From the NCBI GenBank assembly GCA_029212925.1, contig JARGOB010000025.1, positions 1 through 37,269 of the forward strand: a DNA stretch of 37,269 bases, written 5' to 3'. This document shows positions 25,520-34,987 of the stretch, piece after piece. A program made the position numbers and the translations under genes. Below the pieces are notes generated by a model. It had not been told where the DNA came from. It was given only the letters and a program-made list of their open reading frames with translations, and searched no databases. This stretch comes from Coxiellaceae bacterium (GTDB lineage Bacteria > Pseudomonadota > Gammaproteobacteria > Coxiellales > Coxiellaceae). Position 1 is the stretch's first letter, and the number at the start of each line of letters is the position of its first letter.

Positions 25520-25559
25520 ATAAGCTATCATTAGCTTATGTGCAATATCTTGTTATAAT
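25520..25559 (+). promoter_or_regulatory. accA promoter with overlapping palindrome
   Basis: TGTTATAAT (25551-25559) is an extended -10 with a consensus hexamer. Over the -35 position lies ATAAGCTA (25520-25527) paired with TAGCTTAT (25532-25539), an exact 8-base inverted repeat with a 4-base centre. A protein bound there would block the polymerase. Confidence 0.55.
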
Positions 25560-25594
25560 TGCCACACAACAAGCTAAGAACCTACGGGAAACAT

Positions 25595-26542
25595 ATGAAT
25601 TTAAACTACTTAGACTTTGAACAACCGATTGCTGAGTTGCAGGAAAAAATCGAAGAATTGCGACGCGTTGGCAATGACCAAGATATTAATCTTTCTGAAG
25701 AAATCGCTAAATTGGAAGAAAAGCGCGATAGCTTAACGCGTAATATTTTTGAGTCATTAAAAGCCTCACAAGTAGTGCAGATGGCGCGTCATCCGCAACG
25801 CCCTTATACCAAGGATTATATTGATAACATTTTTACTGAATTTGATGAGCTGGAAGGCGACCGTCACTATGCCAAAGCGCAAGCCATTGTCGGTGGCATG
25901 GCGCGTTTGGATGGTCGACCGGTGATGATTATTGGTCATCAAAAAGGCCGTACTACAAAAGAAAACGTGGAGCGCAATTTCAGTATGGCGAACCCTGAAG
26001 GTTTTCGTAAAGCGTTACGTTTAATGAAAATGGCTGAACGCTTTAATATGCCGGTGATTACCTTTATTGATACCAAAGGCGCATATCCAGGGATTGGTGC
26101 TGAGGAGCGCAACCAATCAGAAGCTATCGCGCGTAATTTATTAGAGATGTCACAATTACGTACGCCTATTGTTTGTGTTGTTATTGGTGAGGGTTGTTCC
26201 GGGGGTGCATTAGCCATTGGTGTTGGTGACCGTATTATCATGTTGCAATATGCTTATTACTCAGTGATTTCACCCGAAGGTTGCGCTTCTATTTTGTGGC
26301 GCAGCGCGGAAAAGGCCAGTGAAGCAGCGGAGGCCTTAGGTTTAACGGCCGATCGTTTATATGAACTTGGTTTGGTTGATGAGGTGTTGCCTGAGCCATT
26401 GGGTGGTGCGCATCGCGACCCTAAAGCGATGTGTGCACTGATTAAATCACATATCATTTCTAATCTTAATAGTCTGGAAGCACTGACCACAGAGCAGCTA
26501 TTAGAAAACCGTTACCAAAAACTCACTGCTGTTGGTCGTTAA
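25595..26542 (+). CDS. accA: Acetyl-CoA carboxylase carboxyltransferase subunit alpha
   Basis: AccA and AccD form the carboxyltransferase that moves carboxyl from biotin to acetyl-CoA, giving malonyl-CoA for fatty acid synthesis. The 315-residue sequence has family blocks throughout: [22 protein letters not shown], the [11 protein letters not shown] motif, [16 protein letters not shown] and [18 protein letters not shown] 25595 gives the standard N-terminus. It is followed four bases later by tilS. Confidence 0.96.
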   Translation: MNLNYLDFEQPIAELQEKIEELRRVGNDQDINLSEEIAKLEEKRDSLTRNIFESLKASQVVQMARHPQRPYTKDYIDNIFTEFDELEGDRHYAKAQAIVGGMARLDGRPVMIIGHQKGRTTKENVERNFSMANPEGFRKALRLMKMAERFNMPVITFIDTKGAYPGIGAEERNQSEAIARNLLEMSQLRTPIVCVVIGEGCSGGALAIGVGDRIIMLQYAYYSVISPEGCASILWRSAEKASEAAEALGLTADRLYELGLVDEVLPEPLGGAHRDPKAMCALIKSHIISNLNSLEALTTEQLLENRYQKLTAVGR

Positions 26543-26546
26543 GCTC

Positions 26547-27800
26547 ATGTCAGCAGGTTTTGAAACTATCATGCGCCGCTATTGCGGCGCTTCGCGTTGG
26601 TTAGTGGCATTTAGCGGTGGTATGGATTCGACCGTATTATTGCATCGCTTAGTTGCATTACGTCAGCAGTGCGATGAGGCGCCGCCATTGGTAGCTGTAC
26701 ATGTTCATCATGGTTTGCATGCACAGGCGGATCATTGGCAACAACGGTGCCAAGATTTATGTCGGCAATGGAAGGTTGAATTTATTACGCATAGTGTTAC
26801 CGAACCTTGCGATTCAAAAGACAGCATGGAGGCGTGGGCGCGGCAGCAGCGATACCATATTTTTCAACAAATGGCACAAGACGGCGATGTATTTATTACA
26901 GCGCATCATCAAAATGACCAGGTGGAAACCCTGTTATTACAAAGCTTGCGTGGTGCAGGGCCATATGGTTTAGCTGGAATGCCTTTGGTAAAATCATTAG
27001 GTTGCGCGACATTATTACGACCATTAATCGATGAAACGCGACAAGGTTTGTTGTTGTATGCATTACAATATAAGCTTAAATGGATTAATGATCCCAGTAA
27101 TGCTAATACCTTAATTGATCGTAATTATGTGCGTCACCAAGTAGTGCCGGTGTTGCATCAACGTTGGCCATCGATGAATAAAACCATATCGCGCAGTGCA
27201 CGATTATTGGCGGATAGCTTAACTTTGCTTGATGATTTGGCGCAAATTGATTTACCGCCTGTGTTATCAGAATGGCCAAACAGCTTATCGATTGCAGGTC
27301 TACAAACATTGTCATTGGTTAGGCAACAACATGTTATTCGCTATTGGTTACGGCAATGTGACTTGCCTTTGCCCAGCGAAGATCAATTACAACAATTATT
27401 TGATACAGTCATTGCCGCTGCAGAAGATGCGCAGCCGCTATTAACCTGGAGTTACCAGGGGGGCACTGTGATAGCTCGTCGTTACCGTGATATTTTACAC
27501 ATAGCAGTGGAAACAGACCATCAGCTGCTGCAAACTTTGGATGCATGGCATACACAAAAGCCTTTAGTCATAACGCATGGTATTGATGTCAGCTATGCTG
27601 ATTTATTCGGTGACAATACCGCCTACGCTAATCAATGCTTGCAAGTGAAATGGAATCAATCCGGCGCTTCAAATAAAAAGTTTTTTCAGTCGAAAAATAT
27701 TCCCACTTGGCTACGTCCTTTGATACCCGTTTTTTATAAGGATGACCAACGTGTCAGTGATATAAATTATACTGTTCTTGTTAAAAAATTGCTGACTTAA
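26547..27800 (+). CDS. tilS: tRNA(Ile)-lysidine synthase
   Basis: TilS attaches lysine to C34 of tRNA-Ile(CAU), changing its codon reading from AUG to AUA; it is essential. The 417-residue protein has the PP-loop SGGMDS (23-28), the HVHHGLHAQAD and THHQNDQVET-like blocks, and the C-terminal substrate-binding domain. accA-tilS is a common gene pair in gammaproteobacteria. The stop overlaps, tail to tail, with the small minus-strand gene by three bases. Confidence 0.93.
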   Translation: MSAGFETIMRRYCGASRWLVAFSGGMDSTVLLHRLVALRQQCDEAPPLVAVHVHHGLHAQADHWQQRCQDLCRQWKVEFITHSVTEPCDSKDSMEAWARQQRYHIFQQMAQDGDVFITAHHQNDQVETLLLQSLRGAGPYGLAGMPLVKSLGCATLLRPLIDETRQGLLLYALQYKLKWINDPSNANTLIDRNYVRHQVVPVLHQRWPSMNKTISRSARLLADSLTLLDDLAQIDLPPVLSEWPNSLSIAGLQTLSLVRQQHVIRYWLRQCDLPLPSEDQLQQLFDTVIAAAEDAQPLLTWSYQGGTVIARRYRDILHIAVETDHQLLQTLDAWHTQKPLVITHGIDVSYADLFGDNTAYANQCLQVKWNQSGASNKKFFQSKNIPTWLRPLIPVFYKDDQRVSDINYTVLVKKLLT

Positions 27801-28024
27801 GTTTGTAAACGGAAAGCAGGTACAATTACTGCAGGCCTGTCCACTGCAGTTCGTTGCTGACAGTCGCGAACCATTTTTTTGCACAGCAGGTATATAAAAG
27901 CTGAAGCCGTAAGCACGGCTACGCCAATACCGGCGGCTGCAATTATTCCTACCCAAAATTGCTGCGTGGTGATGGCAGGCAGTTGGGGCGTATCAAATAA
28001 GCTATTATTCGTGCTGTAATTCAT
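27797..28024 (-). CDS. Small single-span membrane protein
   Basis: A 75-residue protein with a short polar N-terminus (Ser/Thr/Pro/Asn), one hydrophobic helix (about 24-48), a Cys-Lys-Lys basic stop-transfer segment, and a short tail. The topology (N-terminus out, C-terminus in) and the membrane-proximal Cys match the upstream gene, so the pair is probably paralogous. It starts within the stop of that gene (ATGA), so the two are translated together. No family is recognised. Confidence 0.55.
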   Translation of the reverse strand: MNYSTNNSLFDTPQLPAITTQQFWVGIIAAAGIGVAVLTASAFIYLLCKKMVRDCQQRTAVDRPAVIVPAFRLQT

Positions 28025-28335
28025 GGTTGTAATATATACTCTTTTAATTCACTTAACTGTGCGTATTCTGGTTCGCTATCATAGGAGCTGTTGCTAACGA
28101 TGGAGTGGCTGCGTTGTTTTATTACTTGGTTTTCATCAAATGGCTTGCAGAGTTTGTGGCATCGTCGTCCTACGTAGAAGCCGCCGACCAAAACAATTAA
28201 GCTACCTAGCGCTGCAATAACTGACCACATACTAATTTGTTGTGCTAATGATAAAGGGTTGCTCGTGTTATTGTGCGATGGAATAGGGGTGGGTATACCC
28301 GTTTGCGTTGGGTCGTAATTATTGAAGATTCTCAC
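28021..28335 (-). CDS. Small single-span membrane protein with EPIYA-like tail
   Basis: The 104-residue protein has a Pro/Thr/Asn-rich N-terminus (1-35), one membrane helix (about 36-56), the basic RRCHKLCK, and a polar tail with SSYDSEPEYAQL. E88-P-E-Y91-A is close to the EPIYA tyrosine-phosphorylation motif of secreted bacterial effectors, and YAQL also fits a YxxPhi sorting signal. The start is GTG 28335 with AAGG seven bases upstream. It resembles a tiny receptor in layout. Function is unknown; a role after insertion in a host membrane is speculation. Confidence 0.55.
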   Translation of the reverse strand: MRIFNNYDPTQTGIPTPIPSHNNTSNPLSLAQQISMWSVIAALGSLIVLVGGFYVGRRCHKLCKPFDENQVIKQRSHSIVSNSSYDSEPEYAQLSELKEYILQP

Positions 28336-28466
28336 GGCTTAACCTTGTTCAGTATTTAATTCGAGCGCCATCATGCCGATGATTGTTGTGGCTTGCAATG
28401 ATAGTGATTTTATTAATGGCTAGGTATTTGTTTTGTGAATTGTGTCGTCATTGTTTTCTTCGGTGT

Positions 28467-28502
28467 TCGGGATGACAGCGAGATTTGGCTGGATCCTGGA
28501 TG
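28467..28502 (-). repeat. Degenerate GTCATCCCGG-type repeat
   Basis: Read in reverse, the order CGGGATGACA...CTGGATCC recalls the dispersed repeat, but the stem is no longer complementary. It lies in the 261-base gap between the small membrane genes and lepA. The gap otherwise holds a possible -10 (TAGAAT at 28560-28565) for lepA without a clear -35. Confidence 0.35.
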
Positions 28503-28596
28503 GGGATGGCATCACTGGGTGTGGGATGGTAAATTCAAGACTTAAGCGCCTAATTGAGTTAGAATACCTGCATTTTGGACGGGTAATAATACACAC

Positions 28597-30417
28597 ATGT
28601 CAGCAAAGCAAATTTCACAGGACCATATTCGCAACTTTTCGATTATTGCGCACATCGATCACGGTAAATCCACGTTAGCAGATCGCTTTATCGCCACTTG
28701 CGAAGGTTTATCTGAGCGCGAAATGAAAGCGCAAGTGCTTGATAGTATGGATATTGAGCGCGAAAGAGGTATTACCATTAAAGCCCAAAGCGTAACTCTG
28801 TATTATGCGGCGAAGGATGGTGAAACCTACCAACTGAACTTTATCGATACACCAGGCCATGTTGATTTCGCGTACGAAGTGTCCAGATCATTAGCGGCTT
28901 GTGAAGGTGCGTTATTGGTGGTTGATGCCGCACAAGGCGTCGAGGCGCAAACCGTGGCCACCTGTTATACCGCCATCGAGCAGGATCTTGAGGTGTTACC
29001 GGTACTCAACAAGATGGATTTAGCACAAGCTGACCCCGATCGCGCCAAGCAAGAAATCGAAGACGTGATTGGTATTGATGCCAGTGAAGCGATTCCTATC
29101 AGTGCAAAATCCGGCATGGGCATTGCTGATGTGCTCGAGCAGCTGGTCGAAAAAATTCCGTCACCTGAGGGTGATCGTGAAGCGCCACTGCAAGCTTCGA
29201 TTATTGATTCGTGGTTTGATCCTTATTTAGGTGTGGTGTCGTTAGTGCGTATTGTGCAAGGCACGTTAAAGAAAGGCGAAAAAATAAAAGTGATGTCGAC
29301 CGGTAAAGATCATGTTGCCGATGATATTGGTATTTTTACGCCGAAGCGCGAGCCACAAAAACAACTGTGTGCCGGTGAAGTGGGTTATGTTTGTGCCAGC
29401 ATTAAAGATATCTTTGGCGCACCGGTGGGTGATACCTTAACCCATGCTAAAGGTGGCGCTACTGAAGCCTTACCAGGCTTTCAGCACATCAAGCCGCAAG
29501 TCTATGCGGGTTTATATCCGGTCAGTTCCGATGACTATGAATCATTTCGTGATGCGCTATCCAAGTTAAAACTGAATGATGCGGCATTGGCATATGAGCC
29601 AGAATCTTCTGAAGCCTTGGGCTTTGGTTTCCGTTGCGGCTTCTTGGGCATGTTGCATATGGAGATCGTGCAAGAACGCTTAGAGCGTGAATACGATATG
29701 GATTTGATTACTACGGCACCGACCGTGGTCTATGAGATTTTATTAAAATCAGGTGACATCACCTATATTGACAACCCCAGCGGTTTGCCGGAACCGACAT
29801 TGGTTGATGAATTACGCGAACCGGTAGTGACCGCCAATATATTGGTGCCATCAGATTATGTTGGTGCGGTGATTACTTTGTGTGTAGAGCGCCGTGGCGT
29901 ACAAAAGAAATTGCATTACATGACGAACCAAGTGGCGATCACTTATGAAGTACCAATGGCTGAAGTCGTGTTAGATTTTTTCGATCGCTTAAAGTCAGTC
30001 AGTCGTGGTTTTGCTTCATTGGATTACGGCTTCTCGCATTTTCAAAAAGCAGATCTGATTAAATTGGATTTCTTAATTAGTGGTGAAAAAGTGGATGCGT
30101 TAGCTGCTATTGTGCACCGTGATGAATCACATTCACGCGGCATGCAAATCACCAGCAAATTAAAAGAACTCATTCCACGACAAATGTTTGATGTAGCGAT
30201 ACAAGCAGCAATAGGTGGTAAAATCGTGGCGCGTTCAACAGTGAAAGCCTTGCGTAAAAACGTGACCGCTAAGTGTTACGGTGGCGATGTTAGTCGTAAA
30301 CGTAAGTTGTTAGAAAAGCAAAAAGCCGGTAAAAAGCGCATGAAGCAAGTTGGTAAGGTAGCCATACCACAAGATGCCTTTATGGCGGTGCTGCGTGTTA
30401 ATAAAAACGAGAAGTAA
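28597..30417 (+). CDS. lepA: Elongation factor 4 (LepA)
   Basis: LepA is a ribosome-bound GTPase of the EF-G family that aids translation and ribosome assembly. The 606-residue protein has G1 AHIDHGKST (18-26), the switch II DTPGH, NKMD, an EF-G-like domain III/V, and the LepA-specific C-terminal domain (RVNKNEK at the end). It begins the lepA-lepB-rnc-era-recO unit, leaving five bases before lepB. Confidence 0.97.
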   Translation: MSAKQISQDHIRNFSIIAHIDHGKSTLADRFIATCEGLSEREMKAQVLDSMDIERERGITIKAQSVTLYYAAKDGETYQLNFIDTPGHVDFAYEVSRSLAACEGALLVVDAAQGVEAQTVATCYTAIEQDLEVLPVLNKMDLAQADPDRAKQEIEDVIGIDASEAIPISAKSGMGIADVLEQLVEKIPSPEGDREAPLQASIIDSWFDPYLGVVSLVRIVQGTLKKGEKIKVMSTGKDHVADDIGIFTPKREPQKQLCAGEVGYVCASIKDIFGAPVGDTLTHAKGGATEALPGFQHIKPQVYAGLYPVSSDDYESFRDALSKLKLNDAALAYEPESSEALGFGFRCGFLGMLHMEIVQERLEREYDMDLITTAPTVVYEILLKSGDITYIDNPSGLPEPTLVDELREPVVTANILVPSDYVGAVITLCVERRGVQKKLHYMTNQVAITYEVPMAEVVLDFFDRLKSVSRGFASLDYGFSHFQKADLIKLDFLISGEKVDALAAIVHRDESHSRGMQITSKLKELIPRQMFDVAIQAAIGGKIVARSTVKALRKNVTAKCYGGDVSRKRKLLEKQKAGKKRMKQVGKVAIPQDAFMAVLRVNKNEK

Positions 30418-30422
30418 CACGG

Positions 30423-31187
30423 ATGAATATTAATTTTGCCTTTTATTTGACGTTAATTGTATTGTTAACCGGTGTGGTGACCTTGCTGGATGTCTGTTGG
30501 TGGCGACACCATCGTCAAGCCGCAATGCCAGGGTGGATTGTGGCTTGTCGTTCGTTATTTCCTGTATTACTCGTCGTGTTACTGTTTCGTAGTTTTGTCA
30601 TGCAACCTTACCGTGTACCCACCGGTTCATTAGAGCCCACCATTATGCCGGGTGATTTTATTGCCGTGAGTCAATTTGATTATGGCTTGCATTTACCGGT
30701 TGGTGATAAAGTCATTTATAAAACAGGTAAGCCGAAGCGTGGTGATATCGTGTTATTCCGTTGGCCAGTGAATCCGTCAGTGAATTATGTAAAGCGTGTC
30801 ATTGGTTTGCCGGGCGATCATATCCATTATGCCAATAAGCGCTTAACGATTAATGGTAAACCCTGTCCGCTACGATTTGCCGGACATACTGTTGATCAAG
30901 AACCGGGTGGCGGTTTGATTGTTGATGAGTACCAAGAAAATTTGTTGGGTGTTAAACACCGCATATTGATTAACCCATACACGCATCAAAGCGATGATTT
31001 TGATTATACTGTGCCACAGGGACAGTATTTTGTGATGGGTGATAACCGCGATAACAGCAATGATAGTCGTAGTTGGGGGGCAGTGCCTTATGCCAATTTA
31101 ATTGGGAAGGCACGCATGATTTGGATGAGTTGGAATAATCAACGGCATGCCATTGAATGGCATCGTCTCGGACGACGGGTAGGCTAA
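30423..31187 (+). CDS. lepB: Signal peptidase I
   Basis: LepB cleaves signal peptides from exported proteins at the inner membrane. The 254-residue protein has two N-terminal hydrophobic segments (about 4-22 and 45-60), the nucleophile Ser69 in VPTGSLEPT, the general base Lys124 in NYVKRVIGLPGD, and the GDNRDNSNDSR box. The Ser context is TGSLEPT instead of the more usual SGSMxPT. Its stop overlaps rnc by one base (TAATG). Confidence 0.95.
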   Translation: MNINFAFYLTLIVLLTGVVTLLDVCWWRHHRQAAMPGWIVACRSLFPVLLVVLLFRSFVMQPYRVPTGSLEPTIMPGDFIAVSQFDYGLHLPVGDKVIYKTGKPKRGDIVLFRWPVNPSVNYVKRVIGLPGDHIHYANKRLTINGKPCPLRFAGHTVDQEPGGGLIVDEYQENLLGVKHRILINPYTHQSDDFDYTVPQGQYFVMGDNRDNSNDSRSWGAVPYANLIGKARMIWMSWNNQRHAIEWHRLGRRVG

Positions 31188-31864
31188 TGACACAATACGA
31201 TACATTATATCAACACATGAACTACACCTTTAAGGATGTTTCCTTGTGTGAGCGTGCACTGGTACATCGCAGCTTTAGTCGTAGCAGTAATGAGCGTTTG
31301 GAGTTCTTGGGTGACTCTATATTGGGTTTTGTGGTGGCGCGAGAACTGTATCAGCGCTATCCGGATATGCCTGAAGGCGATTTAAGTCGCTTACGTTCGA
31401 GCTTAGTCAATGGAGAAGTTTTAGCGGACATAGCGTTGACCTTGCAGCTTAATGATTTTTTGCAATTGGGTCAGGGTGAAGAGCACAGCGGTGGCCGCAC
31501 AAGACGTTCGATTTTAGCGGATGCGGTTGAGGCAATGATTGCCGCTGTTTATTTGGATAGTAATTTTGAGACTTGCCTGCAAACGGTATTGCATTGGTGG
31601 CAGATGTATTTGGATGATATTTCTGGCGTAGATGTGGCTAAGGATTGTAAGTCAACGCTACAAGAATGGACGCAAGCGAATAAATTACCATTGCCGATTT
31701 ATCAAATTATTTCGGTGGATGGCAAGGCACATGAACAGACTTTTACCATAGGTTGTTTTGTTGTCGGATTGGATTATAAATCGGTAGGGATTAGTAGTAG
31801 CCGTCGCAAGGCTGAGCAATTTGCAGCGCGACATTATCTGGAGTTAATTAATGACGAAAAGTGA
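31187..31864 (+). CDS. rnc: Ribonuclease III
   Basis: RNase III cuts double-stranded RNA, including rRNA precursors. The 225-residue protein has the signature NERLEFLGDS (35-44) with its metal-binding acidic residues, the ILADAVEAMIAAVYLD helix, and a C-terminal dsRNA-binding domain (DCKSTLQEWTQ... to ARHYLEL). ATG 31187 lies on the lepB stop; upstream in-frame starts would extend into lepB without family support. It overlaps era by 14 bases. Confidence 0.96.
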   Translation: MTQYDTLYQHMNYTFKDVSLCERALVHRSFSRSSNERLEFLGDSILGFVVARELYQRYPDMPEGDLSRLRSSLVNGEVLADIALTLQLNDFLQLGQGEEHSGGRTRRSILADAVEAMIAAVYLDSNFETCLQTVLHWWQMYLDDISGVDVAKDCKSTLQEWTQANKLPLPIYQIISVDGKAHEQTFTIGCFVVGLDYKSVGISSSRRKAEQFAARHYLELINDEK

Positions 31865-32753
31865 ATCAGTGCAACGCATGGGTTATGTTGCCATCGTTGG
31901 CCAACCCAATGTGGGCAAGTCGACATTGATGAATCATTTGTTGGGGGTGAAGCTGAGCATCACTTGCCGTAAACCGCAAACCACGCGTCATCAGATTTTT
32001 GGTATTAATACCATTGGCGATGTGCAGATTGTGTATATTGATACACCGGGTATTCACAGTAATGCGCATAAAGCGATGAATCATTATATGAATCGTGCTG
32101 CTAAAGCAGCACTATATGATGTCGACTTGGTGGTGTTTATGGTCAGTGGTTTGTCGTGGGATCAACAAGACACAAAAATTGCCGATTTTTTAAAAGAAAT
32201 CGATCGTCCAACCATTTGTGTGATTAATAAAGTGGATAAGATTAAAGATAAGGCTAAGTTACTGCCTTACATGGAAGAGCTGAATAAGAAATATAAGTTT
32301 AAAACCATTGTGCCGCTGTGTGCGAAGGAGAATGATAGCGTCAAAGCTTTTCAGCTGCAGCTGGTAGATGAAATACCAGAAGGCGGCCATCATTTTGAGC
32401 CAGGTCAATTGACTAATCGTAATGACCGTTTTATTGCAACTGAAATTGTACGCGAAAAATTAATGCGTTTCTTGGGTGAGGAGTTGCCATATGCAACCAC
32501 AGTAACCATTGATGCATTTGCCGAAGAGGATGATTTGATTCGTATCGCGGCAGTGATTTGGGTTGAAAAAGAATCGCAGAAGGTTATTGTGATTGGTAAA
32601 GGTGGTGAGAAGTTAAAACAGATCAGTACGGAAGCGCGTGTTGATATGCAACAGTATTATGAAAAGAAAGTGTATTTACGTTGTTGGGTAAAAGTTAAAA
32701 GCGGCTGGTCTGACAATGATCAAATCTTAAATCAATTGGGGTATACCGAATAA
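31851..32753 (+). CDS. era: GTPase Era
   Basis: Era binds the 3' end of 16S rRNA and helps 30S assembly. In 300 residues it has GQPNVGKST (17-25), the RHQIFGI switch, DTPGIH, NKVDK, and a C-terminal KH domain whose GKGGEKLKQI loop binds RNA. Its start lies inside rnc and its stop shares a base with recO, so the three are tightly coupled. Confidence 0.96.
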   Translation: MTKSESVQRMGYVAIVGQPNVGKSTLMNHLLGVKLSITCRKPQTTRHQIFGINTIGDVQIVYIDTPGIHSNAHKAMNHYMNRAAKAALYDVDLVVFMVSGLSWDQQDTKIADFLKEIDRPTICVINKVDKIKDKAKLLPYMEELNKKYKFKTIVPLCAKENDSVKAFQLQLVDEIPEGGHHFEPGQLTNRNDRFIATEIVREKLMRFLGEELPYATTVTIDAFAEEDDLIRIAAVIWVEKESQKVIVIGKGGEKLKQISTEARVDMQQYYEKKVYLRCWVKVKSGWSDNDQILNQLGYTE

Positions 32754-33466
32754 TGCAACGGATTGCATTGCAACCAGCTTATATTTTACATACACGCCCT
32801 TATCGCAGTACCAGTTTATTGGTGGAGTTATTATCGCATCATTACGGTCGATTGACCGTAGTGGCGAATAGTGCGCGTGGTCCTAAGTCGCGTTATAAAG
32901 GTGTGTTACAACCGTTTCGCTGTTTGCTGGTCGATTGGTCGGGGGCGCGAGAATTAAAAAGCTTGGGAAAGGTAGAGTTGCAAGGCATGCCATACCGTTT
33001 GAATGGTTTGCGTTTGTTCAGTGGTTATTACCTCAATGAATTACTCATGCGTCTGCTGGCCAAAGATGACCCTTATGAAAAGCTGTTTGACTGTTATCAG
33101 CAAGCGTTGCAACAATTATCTAACAGTGACGTTGAATTAGAAATCACCTTACGTCAATTTGAAAAAAACTTATTACAAGAACTCGGTTATGGGGTGTCGT
33201 TTACCCATGATGCTAGTCATCATCAAGCTATTGTGGCTGAGCAGTCTTATAGTCTCGCAGCTGATCGCGGTTTTTATGCAGTGACCGGGCATGGTGAGCA
33301 TCAACATGCGGTGTTTTGTGGTGCCAATATCATCGCGATCGCTAACGATGATTATTCTGACTCCCAAGTGCAACAAGATGCAAAAAAAATCATGCGCTAT
33401 TTACTGCGCTGTCATATTGGTACTAAACCGCTGAATTCACGTGAGCTAATTAAAGGTATGCTTTAA
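32753..33466 (+). CDS. recO: DNA repair protein RecO
   Basis: RecO loads RecA at gaps together with RecF and RecR and anneals DNA strands. The 237-residue protein has the N-terminal OB-fold (AYILHTRPYRSTSLLVELLSHHYGRLTVVANSARGPKS) and the helical C-terminal part. The C-terminal zinc Cys cluster seen in some RecO proteins is absent here, as in E. coli. It converges with the following minus-strand gene, overlapping it by 17 bases. Confidence 0.9.
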   Translation: MQRIALQPAYILHTRPYRSTSLLVELLSHHYGRLTVVANSARGPKSRYKGVLQPFRCLLVDWSGARELKSLGKVELQGMPYRLNGLRLFSGYYLNELLMRLLAKDDPYEKLFDCYQQALQQLSNSDVELEITLRQFEKNLLQELGYGVSFTHDASHHQAIVAEQSYSLAADRGFYAVTGHGEHQHAVFCGANIIAIANDDYSDSQVQQDAKKIMRYLLRCHIGTKPLNSRELIKGML

Positions 33467-34772
33467 TCAGGCGTGGTAGTTCATGGATCATGTACAACGG
33501 AATGGATAAAATATTTCGTTCGTAGCCTAATTGGTTTTGTGAAATTCTAACACCAAGTTTGTAGCCTTTTTCTTGCATAAGCACCTGCAGAGACTTTAAG
33601 CGTCCTGTTTTTCCTGATTTTACCTCGATCGGAATAATGTTTTTACCAATATTGATGATGTAATCAACCTCAGCCTGGCTGCCTCGTTTGTCTCGTGCCC
33701 AATAATATAATTTGGATTCTTCGTAATTTTTTCCATACGCCAGTAGCTCTTGGCCAACGTATTGCTCCGCCATGTCGCCTTGGTTAAGTAAGATTAAATG
33801 CTCGTTAAGTAGTGTAGTTGGGTCGACATTGACTTCGTGTGTTACTAGGCCTAGGTCTAAAAATAACAATTTAAACTTTTTCTCATTAATGCCGGCGTAT
33901 AACGGTAAGCCATTGGCGGATGTTTGATAAACGGGGTATAGAATGCCTGCTTTGATTAAGGCTTTGAGCGCGGGTTTTTGGTCTCGCGCCTGTATTTCTG
34001 AGTCTATATCTTTATATTTAAAATGTTTAGCAATCAGTGCAGGGGCTTTTGTGAATATTTTTTCTAATACCCGTGTGTTTAATTTGGCTTGGTATTTGCT
34101 TAAGTCTCTGCGGTAATATTCTAATATGGAAGATTGTATTTTTTCGGCGCCTAAAAATTTTTTTGTATCGGTGTAATAAGCAACAGATTCAGGCATGCCT
34201 CCTACAATAAAGTACTCGCGGCATCTTTCAATGAGTAGCTCATGAATTGCCGTTTCGATGCCATCGCTTACCGTAACTGTAGCCAGGTAATCAGCTAACT
34301 TGTTATCGCCACTTGCGATTAAATACTCTAAAAAAGTGCAAGGTTTCATGTACAGTGATTCAACACGACCAACCGGCTGTTGAAATTGATCATCATTGAT
34401 TACAAACTCAAGAAATGAACCTGCTGCGATGACGTGAAGTTCTGGCATTTGTTCTTTAAAGTAACGTAATGCTCGAATGGCATTGGGGCATTGTTGTACT
34501 TCGTCTAGAAATACTAACGTTTTTCCTGGTTGAATATCCATTTGACAGATAATTTCAAGTGCACTGATTATTTTTGAGGGCTTTAGTGTCTCGAAGCAGC
34601 TTATATAGTTTGGATTTAGTTCGAAATTAATGAGCAATAATTCGAAATGCTGTTTGGCAAATTTTTCAATGCTATAGCTTTTGCCTACCTGTCGGGCGCC
34701 CCTTACCAATAATGGTTTGCGGTTGGCGGCGTCTTTCCATGTTATTAAGTCATTTTCGATAGTTCTGAACAT
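33450..34772 (-). CDS. AAA+ ATPase with DUF4143 and nuclease-like C-terminus
   Basis: The 440-residue protein has Walker A GARQVGKS (25-32) and Walker B LVFLDE (86-91), then a DUF4143 region. Near the C-terminus EVDYII...IPIEVKSG has the D/ExK spacing of PD-(D/E)xK nuclease folds. Such ATPases are common in bacteria and archaea, often in accessory DNA, and their function is not settled; some accounts link them to defence or toxin-like roles, without firm proof. AGGGGG precedes the ATG. The promoter is strong and carries paired repeats. It ends by overlapping recO, so it may have been inserted next to the core operon. Confidence 0.85.
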   Translation of the reverse strand: MFRTIENDLITWKDAANRKPLLVRGARQVGKSYSIEKFAKQHFELLLINFELNPNYISCFETLKPSKIISALEIICQMDIQPGKTLVFLDEVQQCPNAIRALRYFKEQMPELHVIAAGSFLEFVINDDQFQQPVGRVESLYMKPCTFLEYLIASGDNKLADYLATVTVSDGIETAIHELLIERCREYFIVGGMPESVAYYTDTKKFLGAEKIQSSILEYYRRDLSKYQAKLNTRVLEKIFTKAPALIAKHFKYKDIDSEIQARDQKPALKALIKAGILYPVYQTSANGLPLYAGINEKKFKLLFLDLGLVTHEVNVDPTTLLNEHLILLNQGDMAEQYVGQELLAYGKNYEESKLYYWARDKRGSQAEVDYIINIGKNIIPIEVKSGKTGRLKSLQVLMQEKGYKLGVRISQNQLGYERNILSIPLYMIHELPRLIKAYL

Positions 34773-34845
34773 AATAACCCCCTATTTATCTGCATAAATG
34801 AATCTATTCATGGGGTTATTATATGCATAAATGAATAAAAATCAA
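34771..34845 (-). promoter_or_regulatory. Strong promoter with direct and inverted repeats for the DUF4143 ATPase
   Basis: On the minus strand TTGATT (34840-34845) and TATAAT (34818-34823) are 16 bases apart. The 13-base box TGCATAAATGAAT (as read on plus) occurs at 34824-34836, between -35 and -10, and again at 34791-34803, just after the expected start, 33 bases (about three helix turns) apart. ATAATAACCCC (34771-34781) and GGGGTTATTAT (34812-34822) form an exact 11-base inverted repeat around the second box. The arrangement suggests repression by a protein or the message folding on itself. Confidence 0.65.
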
Positions 34846-34921
34846 GGTAATGGTATAAATTATATTTAAATCAGTTAGTTATGTATAGCAATGACTCCTG
34901 CAAGAGTGAGCTATTTGTAGT

Positions 34922-34950
34922 TTGCTCTGAAGTTATGGTTTACGTATACT
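34922..34950 (+). promoter_or_regulatory. Promoter for the orphan gene at 34988
   Basis: TTGCTC (34922-34927) and TATACT (34945-34950) are spaced by 17 bases, 38 bases before the start codon. Confidence 0.5.
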
Positions 34951-34987
34951 CCCGGCTAATTTATGGACTGTTTAAAAGGGAGTCAGT

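Noticed and set aside
28442..28678. 78-codon frame upstream of lepA
   Set aside because: It overlaps a degenerate repeat and the true lepA start in another frame; no ribosome site.
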